Assembly: GCF_040712315.1 (NCBI RefSeq)
Contig: NC_134013.1
Span: 82,962,001-83,026,000, forward strand
Origin: Castanea sativa
Taxonomy: Eukaryota; Streptophyta; Magnoliopsida; Fagales; Fagaceae
DNA length: 64,000 bases
Direction of reading: 5' to 3'
Shown piece after piece: positions 10,140-20,921 of the stretch (position 1 is its first letter; each line of letters begins with the position of its first letter). The notes beneath the pieces were generated by a model. That model was not told the DNA's origin and ran no database searches. It saw only the letters and a list, made by a program, of their open reading frames with translations. A program made the position numbers and the translations under genes.

Positions 10140-12479
10140 AAGTCTCTTCCCATAGCCGAGGTAGATGAAGCAGTATGTGAAGAATTGGAGAAAATTATCA
10201 TAGACAATGATCCTGAGAAGTTCTTCCAGGTTGGAGTTCAATTGCCGCAGGAAGAGAAGACAGAGCTGATTTTATTTTTAAAGAAAAATATGGATGTATT
10301 TGCTTGGAACGCGTATGAGGCCCCTGGGGTTGATCCGAACTTCATTTGTCATCATTTAAAGGTCAATCCAATTGCAGTGCCGAGGAGGCAACCACCTCGG
10401 AGGTCCTCAAAAGAACATTCCGAAGCCGTAAAAGAGGAGGTGCTCAAACTCAAAGAGGCAGGGGCTATCAAAGAAGTGTTTTATCCTGAATGGTTAGCCC
10501 ATACGGTGGTGGTGAAAAAGAAGAATGGGAAGTGGAGAGTTTGTGTAGACTTCACAGATTTAAACAAAGCTTGCCCAAAAGACTCATTCCCGATGCCTCG
10601 GATTGATCAATTGGTTGACGCTACTGTTGGACATCCTCGGATGAGTTTTCTTGATGCATTCCAAGGTTATCACCAGATACCTTTGGCCGTTGAGGACCAG
10701 GAGAAGACTGCATTCGTCACTCCTACGGGAAATTATCATTATAAGGTAATGCCTTTTGGTTTGAAAAACGCAGGGGCTACCTACCAAAGGATGATGACAA
10801 GGATGTTTGAGGCACAGCTAGGAAAAACTATTGAGGTATACGTGGACGACATGGTGGTAAAGAGTAAAGAAGTTTCTGCACATCTGGAAGATCTGAGCAA
10901 CACTTTTCAGAAGCTAAGAGAGTATAAATTGCGGCTCAATGCCTCTAAATACTCTTTCGGTGTGGGATCGGGCAAGTTTCTAGGATATATGGTGACTCAC
11001 CGGGGAATTGAAGTGAATCCTGCTCAGGTAAAGGCAATAAACAGCTTACACCCACCTCGGAATCCTAAAGAAGTGCAAAGGCTAACAGGTATGATTGCTG
11101 CTCTCAACCGATTTATATCTCGGTCCGCGGACAGATGCAGGCCTTTCTTTCAATTATTAAATAAATGGAAGGGTTTTGAATGGACCGAGGAGTGCGCAGT
11201 AGCTTTCCAACAGCTAAAAGAATATCTCTCGCGACCACCAGTTATGTCTCGACCAGAGGTTGATGAGATTCTGTTTGCATATATTGCGGTGGCTAACCAT
11301 GCTGTTAGTTTGGTTCTTATCCGAGATGACAATAACATCCAGAGACCGGTTTATTATGTAAGCAAATCTCTGCATGAGGCCGAGCTGAGTTATTTGCCAC
11401 TAGAAAAAGCTATCTTGGCAGTGGTACATGCTACACGAAGACTTCCCCATTACTTCCAGTCTCATACGGTTGTTGTTCTTACACAACTCCCTCTTAAATC
11501 AATTCTGCGAAGTGCAGATTATATGGGAAGAATTGCCAAATGGGGAACTGTCCTAGGAGCTTTCGATATCAAGTATATGCCTCGCACCTCTATAAAGGGA
11601 CAGGTCATCGCGGACCTTGTGGCGGAATTTGCTGAGCCTTCGTTAGAAGACTATCAAGAAGGCATGGGTAAAAAATCAGTAGGCATGATTTCGTGTGAAG
11701 GGCCTCCATTATGGAAAGTCCATGTTGATGGAGCAGCAAATCAGAGGGGATCGGGTATCGGACTAGTTTTAATATCCCCAGAGGGAATTACTTTTGAAAA
11801 ATCTTTGAGATTGGGATTCTCGGCCACCAACAACGAAGCAGAGTATGAAGCCGTCCTCGCAGGGATGAACATGGTTCATAAAATGGGAGGAAAGACGATG
11901 CAGATGTTCTCGGATTCACTATTGGTGGTAGGCCAAGTAGAAGGGAAGCTAGAAGCAAGGGATTCCAGAATGCGAGAATACCTAACCCAGGTCAGGTATA
12001 TGCAATCTAAATTTGAGTCTTTTCTACTATTGCATGTATCCAGATGTGGCAATACCCATGCCGACTCATTAGCCACGCTCGCGACGTCCTCGGCACAATG
12101 TCTACCACGAGTTATCCTCGTTGAAGATCTGTTAAAACCCACTGGGACGGATGGTAACTCCACTCAAATTCTTCAAATTAGGACAGGGCCTAGTTGGATG
12201 GATCAAATAGTAACATTTCTCAGAAATGACATCCTACCTGGAGAAAAAGCTGAAGCAGATAAGGTTCGTAGAAAAGCCACTCGTTTCTGGTTATCCGAGG
12301 ACCAAAAATTGTACAAACGTTCCTTTTCGGGACCATATTTGCTATGCATCCACCCCGAGGCAACGGAGCTACTTTTGGAAGAGTTACACGAAGGGATTTG
12401 CGGAAGTCACACAGGAGGAAGGTCTTTAGCTCACCGGGCCCTTACTCAGGGCTATTGGTGGCCAAATATGCAGAAATAA
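10134..12479 (+). CDS. pol: Pol: RT, degenerate RNase H, archaeal-type RNase H
   Basis: The frame is open from the codon after the gag-pro TAG to TAA at 12477-12479 and has no convincing start of its own. Counting from the TTG at 10185, the reverse transcriptase spans residues about 95-290, with the YVDD catalytic box at 219-222. A gypsy-type RNase H (about 350-480) has lost expected acidic residues (AYIAVA, LTQLP). A second RNase H (about 505-630) retains its acidic set in HVDGAAN, NEAEYEA, FSDSLL and HADSLA. The C-terminal end begins the integrase zinc region (HEGICGSH). It would reverse-transcribe the element RNA in the particle. The TAA cuts off integrase. Confidence 0.9.
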   Translation, partial: QSKSLPIAEVDEAVCEELEKIIIDNDPEKFFQVGVQLPQEEKTELILFLKKNMDVFAWNAYEAPGVDPNFICHHLKVNPIAVPRRQPPRRSSKEHSEAVKEEVLKLKEAGAIKEVFYPEWLAHTVVVKKKNGKWRVCVDFTDLNKACPKDSFPMPRIDQLVDATVGHPRMSFLDAFQGYHQIPLAVEDQEKTAFVTPTGNYHYKVMPFGLKNAGATYQRMMTRMFEAQLGKTIEVYVDDMVVKSKEVSAHLEDLSNTFQKLREYKLRLNASKYSFGVGSGKFLGYMVTHRGIEVNPAQVKAINSLHPPRNPKEVQRLTGMIAALNRFISRSADRCRPFFQLLNKWKGFEWTEECAVAFQQLKEYLSRPPVMSRPEVDEILFAYIAVANHAVSLVLIRDDNNIQRPVYYVSKSLHEAELSYLPLEKAILAVVHATRRLPHYFQSHTVVVLTQLPLKSILRSADYMGRIAKWGTVLGAFDIKYMPRTSIKGQVIADLVAEFAEPSLEDYQEGMGKKSVGMISCEGPPLWKVHVDGAANQRGSGIGLVLISPEGITFEKSLRLGFSATNNEAEYEAVLAGMNMVHKMGGKTMQMFSDSLLVVGQVEGKLEARDSRMREYLTQVRYMQSKFESFLLLHVSRCGNTHADSLATLATSSAQCLPRVILVEDLLKPTGTDGNSTQILQIRTGPSWMDQIVTFLRNDILPGEKAEADKVRRKATRFWLSEDQKLYKRSFSGPYLLCIHPEATELLLEELHEGICGSHTGGRSLAHRALTQGYWWPNMQK

Positions 12480-13433
12480 GCGCAAGATTATGCAAAGAAA
12501 TGTGACCAATGTCAAAGGTTCGCTCCAAATATACATCAACCAGGTGGAGTCCTGAATCCCCTATCTAGCCCATGGCCTTTTGCCCAATGGGGCTTGGACA
12601 TTGTTGGACCCTTCCCCAAAGCAACGGGAAACAGACGGTGGCTTCTCGTGGGAACAGATTACTTCACCAAATGGGTTGAAGCTGAGCCATTATCAAACAT
12701 CAGAGACACGAAAGCAAAAAAGTTTGTATGGAAGAATATCGTTACCAGGTTCGGCATCCCTCATACTCTCATTTCAGATAACGGTTTACAATTTGATAGC
12801 AAAGCCTTTCAGAAATACTGCTGTGATCTGGGCATTACGAATAGATATTCCACTCCGGCTTATCCCCAAGGAAATGGGCAAGCCAAGGCTGTCAACAAAG
12901 TAATAGTGAGTGGACTCAAAAAGAGGTTGGGTGACGCCAAGGGAAGGTGGGTGGAAGAACTGCCACATGTCTTGTGGACATATAGAACTACACCACGAAG
13001 ATCCACAGGTGAAACACCCTTCGCCATGACTTATGGAGCCGAGGCAGTAATCCCCTTAGAAACTGGGTTCCCAACCCTGAAGAAAAGCTCCTTTATTTCA
13101 GATAGCAATGATGATCTATTAATGAGAAACTTAGACTTAGTTGAGGAACGGCGAGAAAGCGCCATGGTTCAACTAGCTTATTATCAACATAAGCTCAAGC
13201 AGGGATATGATTCTCATGTGAAACTTAGACCTCTTGGACCAGGTGACTTAGTATTAAGGAAAGTTTTGGGCACGATGAAGAATCCTGCGTGGGGAAAATT
13301 GGGGCCCAACTGGGAAGGACCTTACCGTATTACTTCGGTCGCAGGAATAGGGGCCTACAATCTGGAAGATTTGGACGAAAACGTTGTACAACGTCCCTGG
13401 AATGTAAATAATCTACGAAGGTACTATTACTAA
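12480..13433 (+). pseudogene. Integrase part of pol, disabled
   Basis: This is the same frame as pol but lies after the in-frame TAA. It begins with the C-x2-C (CDQC) of the zinc-binding domain. The catalytic core has Asp at 12597-12599 and Asp at 12777-12779 (SDNG). The codon 36 residues later (12885-12887), where DD35E integrases carry Glu, is AAG for Lys. The C-terminal GPY/F region (GPNWEGPYRI) is intact, and there is no chromodomain before the stop at 13433. The nonsense codon and the lost catalytic Glu are two independent reasons this copy should not integrate itself. A partner element could still supply integrase. Confidence 0.88.
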
Positions 13434-13490
13434 ATAAAAGGCACTTCGGCCGTTCTTTGTTGTAAACTACATTATATTCGTTATCTTCAT

Positions 13491-14785
13491 TCGTCTAAGT
13501 ATCAAGCTGAAACTTGGTATGCCTGGATCCTCGGACCACATACCTCGTCTAAATTGATACTCTTTACTAAGTGTTAAATAGAACCTAAGTTACGTCTGGT
13601 CCTTGGATTATCTACTTTGGGAAAATTAACATTTTAAATTTATTCGTCTAAGTATCAGGCTGAAACTTGGTATGCCTGGATCCTCGGACCACATACCTCG
13701 TCTAAATTGATACTCTTTACTAAGTGTTAAACAGAACCTAAGTTACGTCTGGTCTTCGGATCATCTACTTTGGGGAAATTAACATTTTAAATTTATTCGT
13801 CTAAGTATCAAGCTGAAACTTAGTATGCCTGGATCCTCGGACCACATACCTCGTCTAAATTGATACTCTTTACTAAGTGTTAAACAGAACCTAAGTTACG
13901 TCTGGTTTTCGGATCATCTACTTTGGGGAAATTAACATTTTAAATTTATTCGTCTAAGTATCAAGCTGAAACTTGGTATGCCTGGATCCTCGGATCACAT
14001 ACCTCGTCTAAATTGATACTCTTTACTAAGTGTTAAACAGAACCTAAGTTACGTCTGGTCCTCGGATCATCTACTTTGGGAAAATTAACATTTTAAATTT
14101 ATTCGTCTAAGTATCAAGCTGAAACTTGGTATGCCTGGATCCTCGGACCACATACCTCGTCTAAATCGATACTCTTTATTAAGTGTTAAACAGAACCTAA
14201 GTTACGTCTGGTCTTCGGATCATCTACTTTGGGGAAATTAACATTTTAAATTTATTCGTCTAAGTATCAAGCTGAAACTTGGTATGCCTGGATCCTCGGA
14301 TCACATACCTCGTCTAAATTGATACTCTTTACTAAGTGTTAAACAGAACCTAAGTTACGTCTGGTCCTCGGATCATCTACTTTGGGAAAATTAACATTTT
14401 AAATTTATTCGTCTAAGTATCAAGCTGAAACTTGGTATGCCTGGATCCTCGGACCACATACCTCGTCTAAATTGATACTCTTTACTAAGTGTTAAACAGA
14501 ACCTAAGTTACGTCTGGTCTTCGGATCATCTACTTTGGGGAAATTAACATTTTAAATTTATTCGTCTAAGTATCAAGCTGAAACTTGGTATGCCTGGATC
14601 CTCGGACCACATACCTCGTCTAAATTGATACTCTTTACTAAGTGTTAAACAGAACCTAAGTTATGCCTGGATCCTCGGATCATCTACTTTGGGAAAATTA
14701 ACATTTCGAATTTATTTCTCTAAGTATCAAGCTGAAGCTTGGTATGCCTGGATCCTCGGATCATTCACTTGGGAAAAATTAATAC
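13491..14785 (+). repeat. 153-bp tandem array in the element's 3' region
   Basis: Eight complete units start at 13491, 13644, 13797, 13950, 14103, 14256, 14409 and 14562, all 153 bp apart, followed by a partial, diverged unit from about 14715. Each unit contains TCGTCTAAGTATCAAGCTG and two copies of a CCTCGGA-type motif. Adjacent units differ at only a few sites. Units 4-5 and 6-7 repeat as a 306-bp pair. Tandem arrays in this location are known from Tat-lineage elements and can seed satellite DNA. Confidence 0.95.
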
Positions 14786-15233
14786 TTCTTTTCTTTTTTG
14801 TCAAAAACATCAGATATTTGCATAAACCATATGCCTTATCTTTACATAGTTCAAACTAGAGATCCAAAATGAAGAGTCAAAAACTCAAAATGCATCACTT
14901 AATGCAGTTCCCGGCATAATTAAGCCTTCCTGGAGTATCAATTTCAATTCATGTTGTTGCTAATAACTTTGGTAAAAGACAAAAAGATGATATTTATGGA
15001 ATGATATGATCAACATAAAAAAAAAAAAAATATATATATATATATATATAAGAGTCATCTAAAAAACAAACATTCATTCTTATATTAAATTCCAAAATAG
15101 TACTTTTGCACCTATACTTAGGTATTACACTTAGAGACAAAATAAATTAAAGATAAAGAAAGGAAAGACAACAAGCAAGTCACTGTATCAGCTTAATCTT
15201 CAGAGGGCCTTTGGGGTCTTGAGGAGAAGGAAG
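14786..15233. other. Non-coding spacer inside the retrotransposon
   Basis: The stretch is AT-rich, with a poly-A run and a TA microsatellite near 15019-15051. No coding frame was found. It lies just downstream of the antisense gene's stop, so it would hold that transcript's 3' UTR and poly(A) site. Confidence 0.5.
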
Positions 15234-17802
15234 CTAAGCCAAGGACTCAACGGCAATTCCTTTGCCTTTTGGATCATCTATCAAGGTTATTGGGTTATCT
15301 TGATCACCCAACTCATCCTTTGAAGATTCCCGATGATCACTTGAAGGCTGTACGTCTACGAGTGCCTTTTCTTGTGCAGGGTCAAGTTGTTCAGGGGCAC
15401 CTTCAGGAAGAGTTGAGTCTTCAGCCAAATCACCCCCCTTATCCTCGGATGATCCCTGGGCAGCTTCTTGTGCAGCGTCAGGAATGGAAGAAGCACGGAT
15501 TGCAGGAGGATAGTAGACACTCTCTGCTTTCCAAAGAGTGGAAGAGGCATCAACCCCAGCTTGGGAAAGTGCCTCATTCCACACTTGGAGGCAGTAGTGC
15601 CTACATACCTCGGGAACCTGAGCCTTGAAGGTTTCAGTGACCTCCTTCACGCCTATATCATAACCGTCTTGTTCGGCTTGGTCCCTCGAGTTCTCGGCCT
15701 CTTCTTTTGCTTTCTCAGCCCTTTTCTTCTCCTCAATGGCTTCTTCTTTGCCCCTGTTGGCTTCCTCTTTGGCCTTCTCAGACTCGTTCAGATCTTTCTT
15801 AAGATCCTCTACGAGCCTTCGTGCTACTAAAAGGTTATCCTCAGCTTGGCGAAGCATTAGGCACTGATCCTCGGCCTGTTTAGTCGTCGTTTTCAGATCA
15901 GCCTCTAAACCTGCCTTAGCACTCTCAACCTTAGCCAATTTTGCTGTGACCTCCTGCAGCTTCTTCTTATGAAGGTCCGAGATCTTTTGAGCAGTTTCAC
16001 GCCTGGACTCCTCGGCCCTCAGAGACTTGTAGGAATTGATGGCGATCTCTTCTGCCCTGTGGGCAGATTGAACGGCCTACGAACAAAAACATATAAAACT
16101 TAGACATATAGATATATATAGGAAATAAAAATAAAAGTCAAGGTTTTAGAGAAAACTCACCATTGCAAGCTCCTTCTTCAAAGTCATGAAGACGGTGTGG
16201 TCCCTTTTCTTTCTCAGCTCAATCATATCCTCGGGGAGTAACAGTGCCTGCTCCAAAGCATCTGCGACGCATGCCGCTGTCCCTTCATCGGAATTTCTAA
16301 TGGACGCATCCACGGTAATGACCTCGTCGTCCATAGAAAGGTCAGGAAGCCATACAGGGGCACGTACGGCCGCCTGTTGGTCGGTTCTTCTTTCCGACCT
16401 AGTCTGTATGGTGCGGGCCTGCTTTGCACCCTTTTCCACCTCGGGCTCCTTGGAAACAGAACCCTTTCCTACCTCCACAATTTCCTTCCCTTTCGGCTGA
16501 TCCCTTTTTCTTTTGAGATCAGCTATGTTGGTGCGTTGAGTTTGGGAGGATGGAGGAGGAGGAGGAAGCCTAGCTTCAGGGCGTTTGTCAGCACCCTTTT
16601 CTTGAGTCCGTGGGCGCACCTCTTTGGGAGGTTCTTGGACTCTAGGGTCCTTATCAGCGCCCTCAAGGACATCTTTCAGGCTGGGCTTAATCTTTCGTTG
16701 AATGCCCATAACGTCAAGTTCTTCAGTAATAACCTTTGAGATTTGGGTAGAAGTGCCGAGGATGGAAGTTGAATCTTCAGGAGAGTAGAGTTGATTAAAA
16801 ACCTCAAACTCGTCCTCGGAATCTGGTACCTCAACTTCTTCTTCTTCTTCTTCCTTTACAGTAAGGTAGGAAGATGCAGCTTCACCCGAGGTTAAATTTG
16901 TGGAGAGAGGAACTGTGGGAATCCCAACTGGAACGAATGGTGGCGGTTGGATTGGTTGGGTGACCAAAGTACCTTGAGGAATGGTAGTCCCCCCCGGTAG
17001 CAAAAAACCCTCCACGGCAACGCTAATCCGAGGAAGACGAGGATCGCGGGCTTTAATCACGCACTTCGGCGCCTGAAAGGCTTTAGATATTGGAGTGTAG
17101 CCGAGGATCAGATGAGCCGCACGGAGTTGGCCGTCGGTGTGCACGAAGATCTCGGCTTGTAGGATCCTATCCAACCGCCCGAAATCCACAAGGTTAGGAT
17201 GACGATCCGCTGCGTGTGGATCTGCAAGTTATCCAAGTAAAAATGGGTAAGAGTAAGTAAAAAGACGAAAGATAATAGTATGTAAAAGAAACTTCACCTG
17301 GAGTCCCTTCCCTTGTCGGACAGGGGAGGCCGTCGTGCCAGTTTCCTGATATGATCAGGAAGTCATTTTTTAGGCCCTTATTTGATTCAGGCAGACATTG
17401 AATTAGCCTGACTTCTGGGTGTCTAGACTTTAGGTAATATTCATCTTTTTTGCTTAGGTGATGGAGGTTATAAACCCAGTTCACGTCGTGGTGAGTGAGC
17501 CCTAAGTTCATCTTCTCGTTTAAAGCATCTATGGAACCTAGGATCCTAAAGACATTTGGGGCACATTGGGTGGGAGCCAATCTAAAAGCCCTAAAATAAT
17601 CCCTAGTCACAGTTCCCATGGGGATTTTCATTCCCCCTTCGATGAACGCAATCATCGGGATTACAACTTCCCCCGTTTTTCTTTTTGTATAATACTCTTC
17701 CTCGTTACAGTACCTAATGGATACATCCGAGGGAATTTTGTACTTAACCTTAAACTGCTCTATTTTTTCGTTTGAATCCACCAGGGACGCAAATCTACCC
17801 AT
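15234..17802 (-). CDS. Antisense three-exon gene within the retrotransposon
   Basis: Proposed exons are 17802-17298, 17221-16161 and 16076-15234, with introns of 76 and 84 nt. Boundaries are canonical: CCAG|GTGAAG to TTGCAG|A, and AATG|GTGAGT to CGTAG|G. The joined frame is open for 802 codons from the ATG at 17802. Exon 1 contains FRLAPTQCAPNVFRILGS-type sequence, resembling the plant domain annotated as 'putative gypsy type transposon' (PF04195) from memory. Exon 2 is low-complexity, acidic then basic, with NLS-like KRKR. Exon 3 is a long Glu/Lys/Ala-rich coiled coil followed by a conserved-looking YCLQVWNEALSQAGV segment. Antisense extra ORFs are known in Tat elements, but their function is unknown. 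Confidence 0.75.
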
Positions 17803-18072
17803 TCTTTTTGAAAAAAGGGGGTGTGAAGAAGACTAGCTATGCCGAGGATGAAAGACACAGTGAAAAAGAGAAGATGGGAAAGAAAAGAAACAAAAGAAAC
17901 AAAAAGCTGATAAGGAGGGGAAGAGTATTGAAGAACTTACTTTTAAAAAAGAAGAAAGCACGGTCACCTCGGACAGGGTACTTGATAGACAGAGAGAGAG
18001 TACGGGGAGATGAAAAGTGTGGCAGGTACGTTATGTGGTTTCTGTAGTGTGAATAATTTTGAAGAAAATTAG

Positions 18073-18080
18073 TATTTATA
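18073..18080 (-). promoter_or_regulatory. TATA box candidate for the antisense gene
   Basis: On the minus strand this reads TATAAATA, about 270 nt before the antisense ATG at 17802. The placement suits an internal promoter with a leader of roughly 240 nt. Expression is inferred only. Confidence 0.45.
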
Positions 18081-18340
18081 TGTCAGAAGGTGCTTTCAAG
18101 CGGGGGAATTCCCGCCTCAACCCAGGAATCGCTCTCGACCATTGGATATGTGTCATATTAATAAAACGTGGGGGACATAGAAGCGCCAATAATTAATTCG
18201 GGGGCGTTTCGCATACCGAAGCATCGGGAACACGCGATGGGTGATTCAGAAGGTATTTCTGTCAACAATATTGCCGAGATTCTGCAGGGTAAATGGGTCT
18301 TTTTAAGTCGAGATTCTATTTTTTCTACCGAGGTGAAAAA

Positions 18341-18362
18341 ATAAAGAAACTCGAGGGGCTAT
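18341..18362 (+). other. Polypurine-tract region before the 3' LTR
   Basis: The bases just before the 3' LTR read AAACTCGAGGGGCTAT. The position is right for plus-strand priming, although the purine run is short and interrupted. Confidence 0.45.
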
Positions 18363-19167
18363 TGTAGGGGTATTGGGCCCAATAAGTATATGAAGGATGG
18401 CCCAACGAAGTATTTTGGGCTGGAAACCCAAATCCGAAGACATTAGAATGATCGTGGACTATTTAAGTATCTAAATACGTCCGAGGAGTAGATTTGTCCT
18501 CGGATTACTAGGCCGAGGACATAGGAAGAGAAGTTTAGTATCCCTGGGTTATATTATAAAGAGTCCTACCATTATGGGGATACATGGTATACGTGGAGGA
18601 CGATAGGAAGAACGGTGGAATGTCTAAAAATAAAGCTGCTACCACCGCCCATACATTAAAAGCTCTGTAAATTGATACGCTGGCTGTTTAGATGGAAGGA
18701 TGGGACCTGAGCATAGAGCTTGGAACTTGGTCCCTAATCCCAGCGGGCTTTAGGGAAGAATGGATGGGACAAGTATCCAAAAATGAGGATTGCAACGAGA
18801 AAGTGGAAGGTGATGAAGGGAAAGAGAAGGATATAAATAGAGGGGAAGACATACGAAGAAAGGAGGACTTTTGGGAGTAGAAGAGATAGAGTCAATAGTA
18901 AATGATAATCAACACTTGTATCCAAACTTGAGAAATATTATAAACCATCCTCGGAAACAATCCGAGGACGATTTCTAAGTCTTACTCTTTGCAAACGATT
19001 CTTTATTTTGTTCCATTGGGCCCAAAGCCCGTTCTTTTTGTAATTGTCTAAACCATCCTTGAAATCTAAATTACAAACCCACCCTCTACAAATTCATTGT
19101 GAAGAAAGGCCTTTCAAGCCCATCTTTCTCCCAGTCGTGGTTTGGGAATTTGAATTGTGTCCTTACA
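18363..19167 (+). repeat. 3' LTR
   Basis: It is 805 bp with the same ends as the 5' LTR and four substitutions against it. It is followed directly by the second CAATG target duplication. The TATA box and hairpins are conserved. Confidence 0.95.
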
Positions 19168-19531
19168 CAATGCATTAGTAAAAAATGAGATTTGAAACTA
19201 AAATTGATCAAGTTTATACGAAGTGCATTTGTAATGTAATATAAAATTAATTTTATTCTTACATTTTTACTATCTATTTATTATTAAATATAAATAATAT
19301 TATTGAAATATATATATATATATATATATATTAATTTACATATGATTCTTTTGAAACAATTATTCTCTTTACTTCAGTGGAATACTTCTTCGGCTTATAA
19401 AGTTAGAAAATTAATTAAAGAAGGAACAGCTTAAGCATTTTAAAATTGAGGTAGGCAAATCCAATGCTTAATCAGTGTTGCAATCCTCTTTACGCAAGTG
19501 TTAAGTTCATAGTCTATATGAAAAATCATCA

Positions 19532-20370
19532 TGTAGGGTCATTGGGCTCAGGAATATATGTGGGGTGGCCCAAGAGTATTCTTCGGGCTAGAAGCCCAGT
19601 CCGAGGACGTGGAATGATCCGAGGGTGTATGAATATCAACTCATAAGAAAATACTAGGTAAAGAAGAGATAATGTCTGAATAAATATGTCCGATGAAGAT
19701 TGTGTCCTCGGCGAGGTGAAGCCGAGGTAGGAGAAGGGTTGTATGATATCCACAGGCTATGTTCTAGAAATTCCTATAGGATAGGGAAGACATGGTACAC
19801 GTGGGGGATAAGAAGAAGGGCGATGGAATATCTAAGATAAAGTTGTTACCACCGCCCCCGCATTAAAGGCTCTGCAACTGATATTCTGGCCGCATTAATG
19901 GGGAAGTGAGAACATCAGGCTTGAAACTTGACCCCTATCTCCAAAGACTTCAGGGAAGGTGGATGGGACAAATATCTAAACCAGCGGTCTAATCATGAGG
20001 TGAAGGATGAGAAGGGGAAGAAGAAAAAGGGAGTATAAAAGGGAGAAGGGACCTTCGGTAAGAGGGGGGGATTTTTTGGAAGAGAAAAAGAAAAAGTACA
20101 CTGAAAACCTAACCATCTACAATTGTAATCTATTTTGAGGAACAGTAATATAAACTATCCTCGGATTGTGTCCGAGGAGAGGTTTTTCATTCATATTCAT
20201 ATAAACAACTCATTGTAAGTGTCATTGGGCCCAAAGCCCATCATTCTTTGTTATTTAAACATCATTAGAATCTAGATTTCAAACTCACTCTCTACAAATT
20301 TCATTGTAAAAAAGGCTTTCAGGCCCATTCCCTTCTGATTGTGGGTCTGGGCTTGAATTGTGTCCTTACA
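19532..20370 (+). mobile_element. Solo LTR of a related gypsy family
   Basis: It begins TGTAGGGTCATTGGGC and ends GTGTCCTTACA, like the LTRs at 7256 and 18363, but is clearly diverged along its 839 bp. No primer-binding site or internal region follows. It has a TATA box (TATAAAA, about 20034-20040) and the same two CCTCGG hairpins. Flanks share only ATCA (19528-19531 and 20371-20374), not a perfect 5-bp duplication. This suggests an older insertion reduced by LTR-LTR recombination. Confidence 0.8.
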
Positions 20371-20921
20371 ATCACATTCACGTTTTGATTCTCTCCAAAG
20401 CAAATAATATTTAAACAAGGTTTTTTATTTTTATTTTATTAAAGATGTTCCTTTGAACAAGCTTTCTTGTTTGATTAAAGATGTTTAAGTGGTGGACAAT
20501 TGCCAAGAAGTCAAACATATAAATTGGAAAGTATTAGTGCATTTTAATATTAATAAATATATGATTAAATTTCTTTTGTTAAATAATTATTTGGATTAAA
20601 CGGGACTAATAGTTGAAAAGAGTAAGAGTTTCAAACTTTCAATAATAGAAACTTAGTGGAGAGAGAAATGTGTTTTTATGGTGAAGTTTTGGGTTAAGTT
20701 ATGAATACAAAATTAGGTTAATTCATACACGATTTTTTCCTTAATTTAAATAAAAATGTATAAATTTTGTATTTTTTATCTAGCGTCTAATTCATTATTT
20801 ATTAAAGGTAATTGATTATCGATTAAAAGTGGGATAAAAATCAAATCAATTTTTATTTTATCAATACTATAGTAGGTTATAAAGTACTTGATTTACATTT
20901 TAAATTGGTTTAAAGTATATA

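Larger units (their letters stand above)
7251..19172 (+). mobile_element. Complete Ty3/gypsy Tat-type LTR retrotransposon
   Basis: The element proper is 7256-19167 and is flanked by the 5-bp target duplication CAATG (7251-7255 and 19168-19172). Both LTRs are 805 bp, start with TG and end with CA. The order is LTR, primer-binding site, gag-protease, RT, gypsy RNase H, second (archaeal-type) RNase H, integrase without chromodomain, tandem repeat array, antisense gene, LTR. The second RNase H and the long, repeat-bearing 3' region with an extra ORF are known traits of the plant Tat lineage (Ogre/Retand relatives). The LTRs differ at only four positions, about 0.5%, so insertion is recent. Integrase is damaged in this copy. 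Confidence 0.93.

Noticed and set aside
10131..10184. Ogre-type intron between protease and RT
   Set aside because: Frame is continuous across the stop and no convincing donor/acceptor pair was seen. A leaky stop or point mutation is simpler.
17194..17802. Three separate antisense ORFs at 15234-17802
   Set aside because: Two of the three start at non-ATG codons, and all join in phase across canonical short introns.
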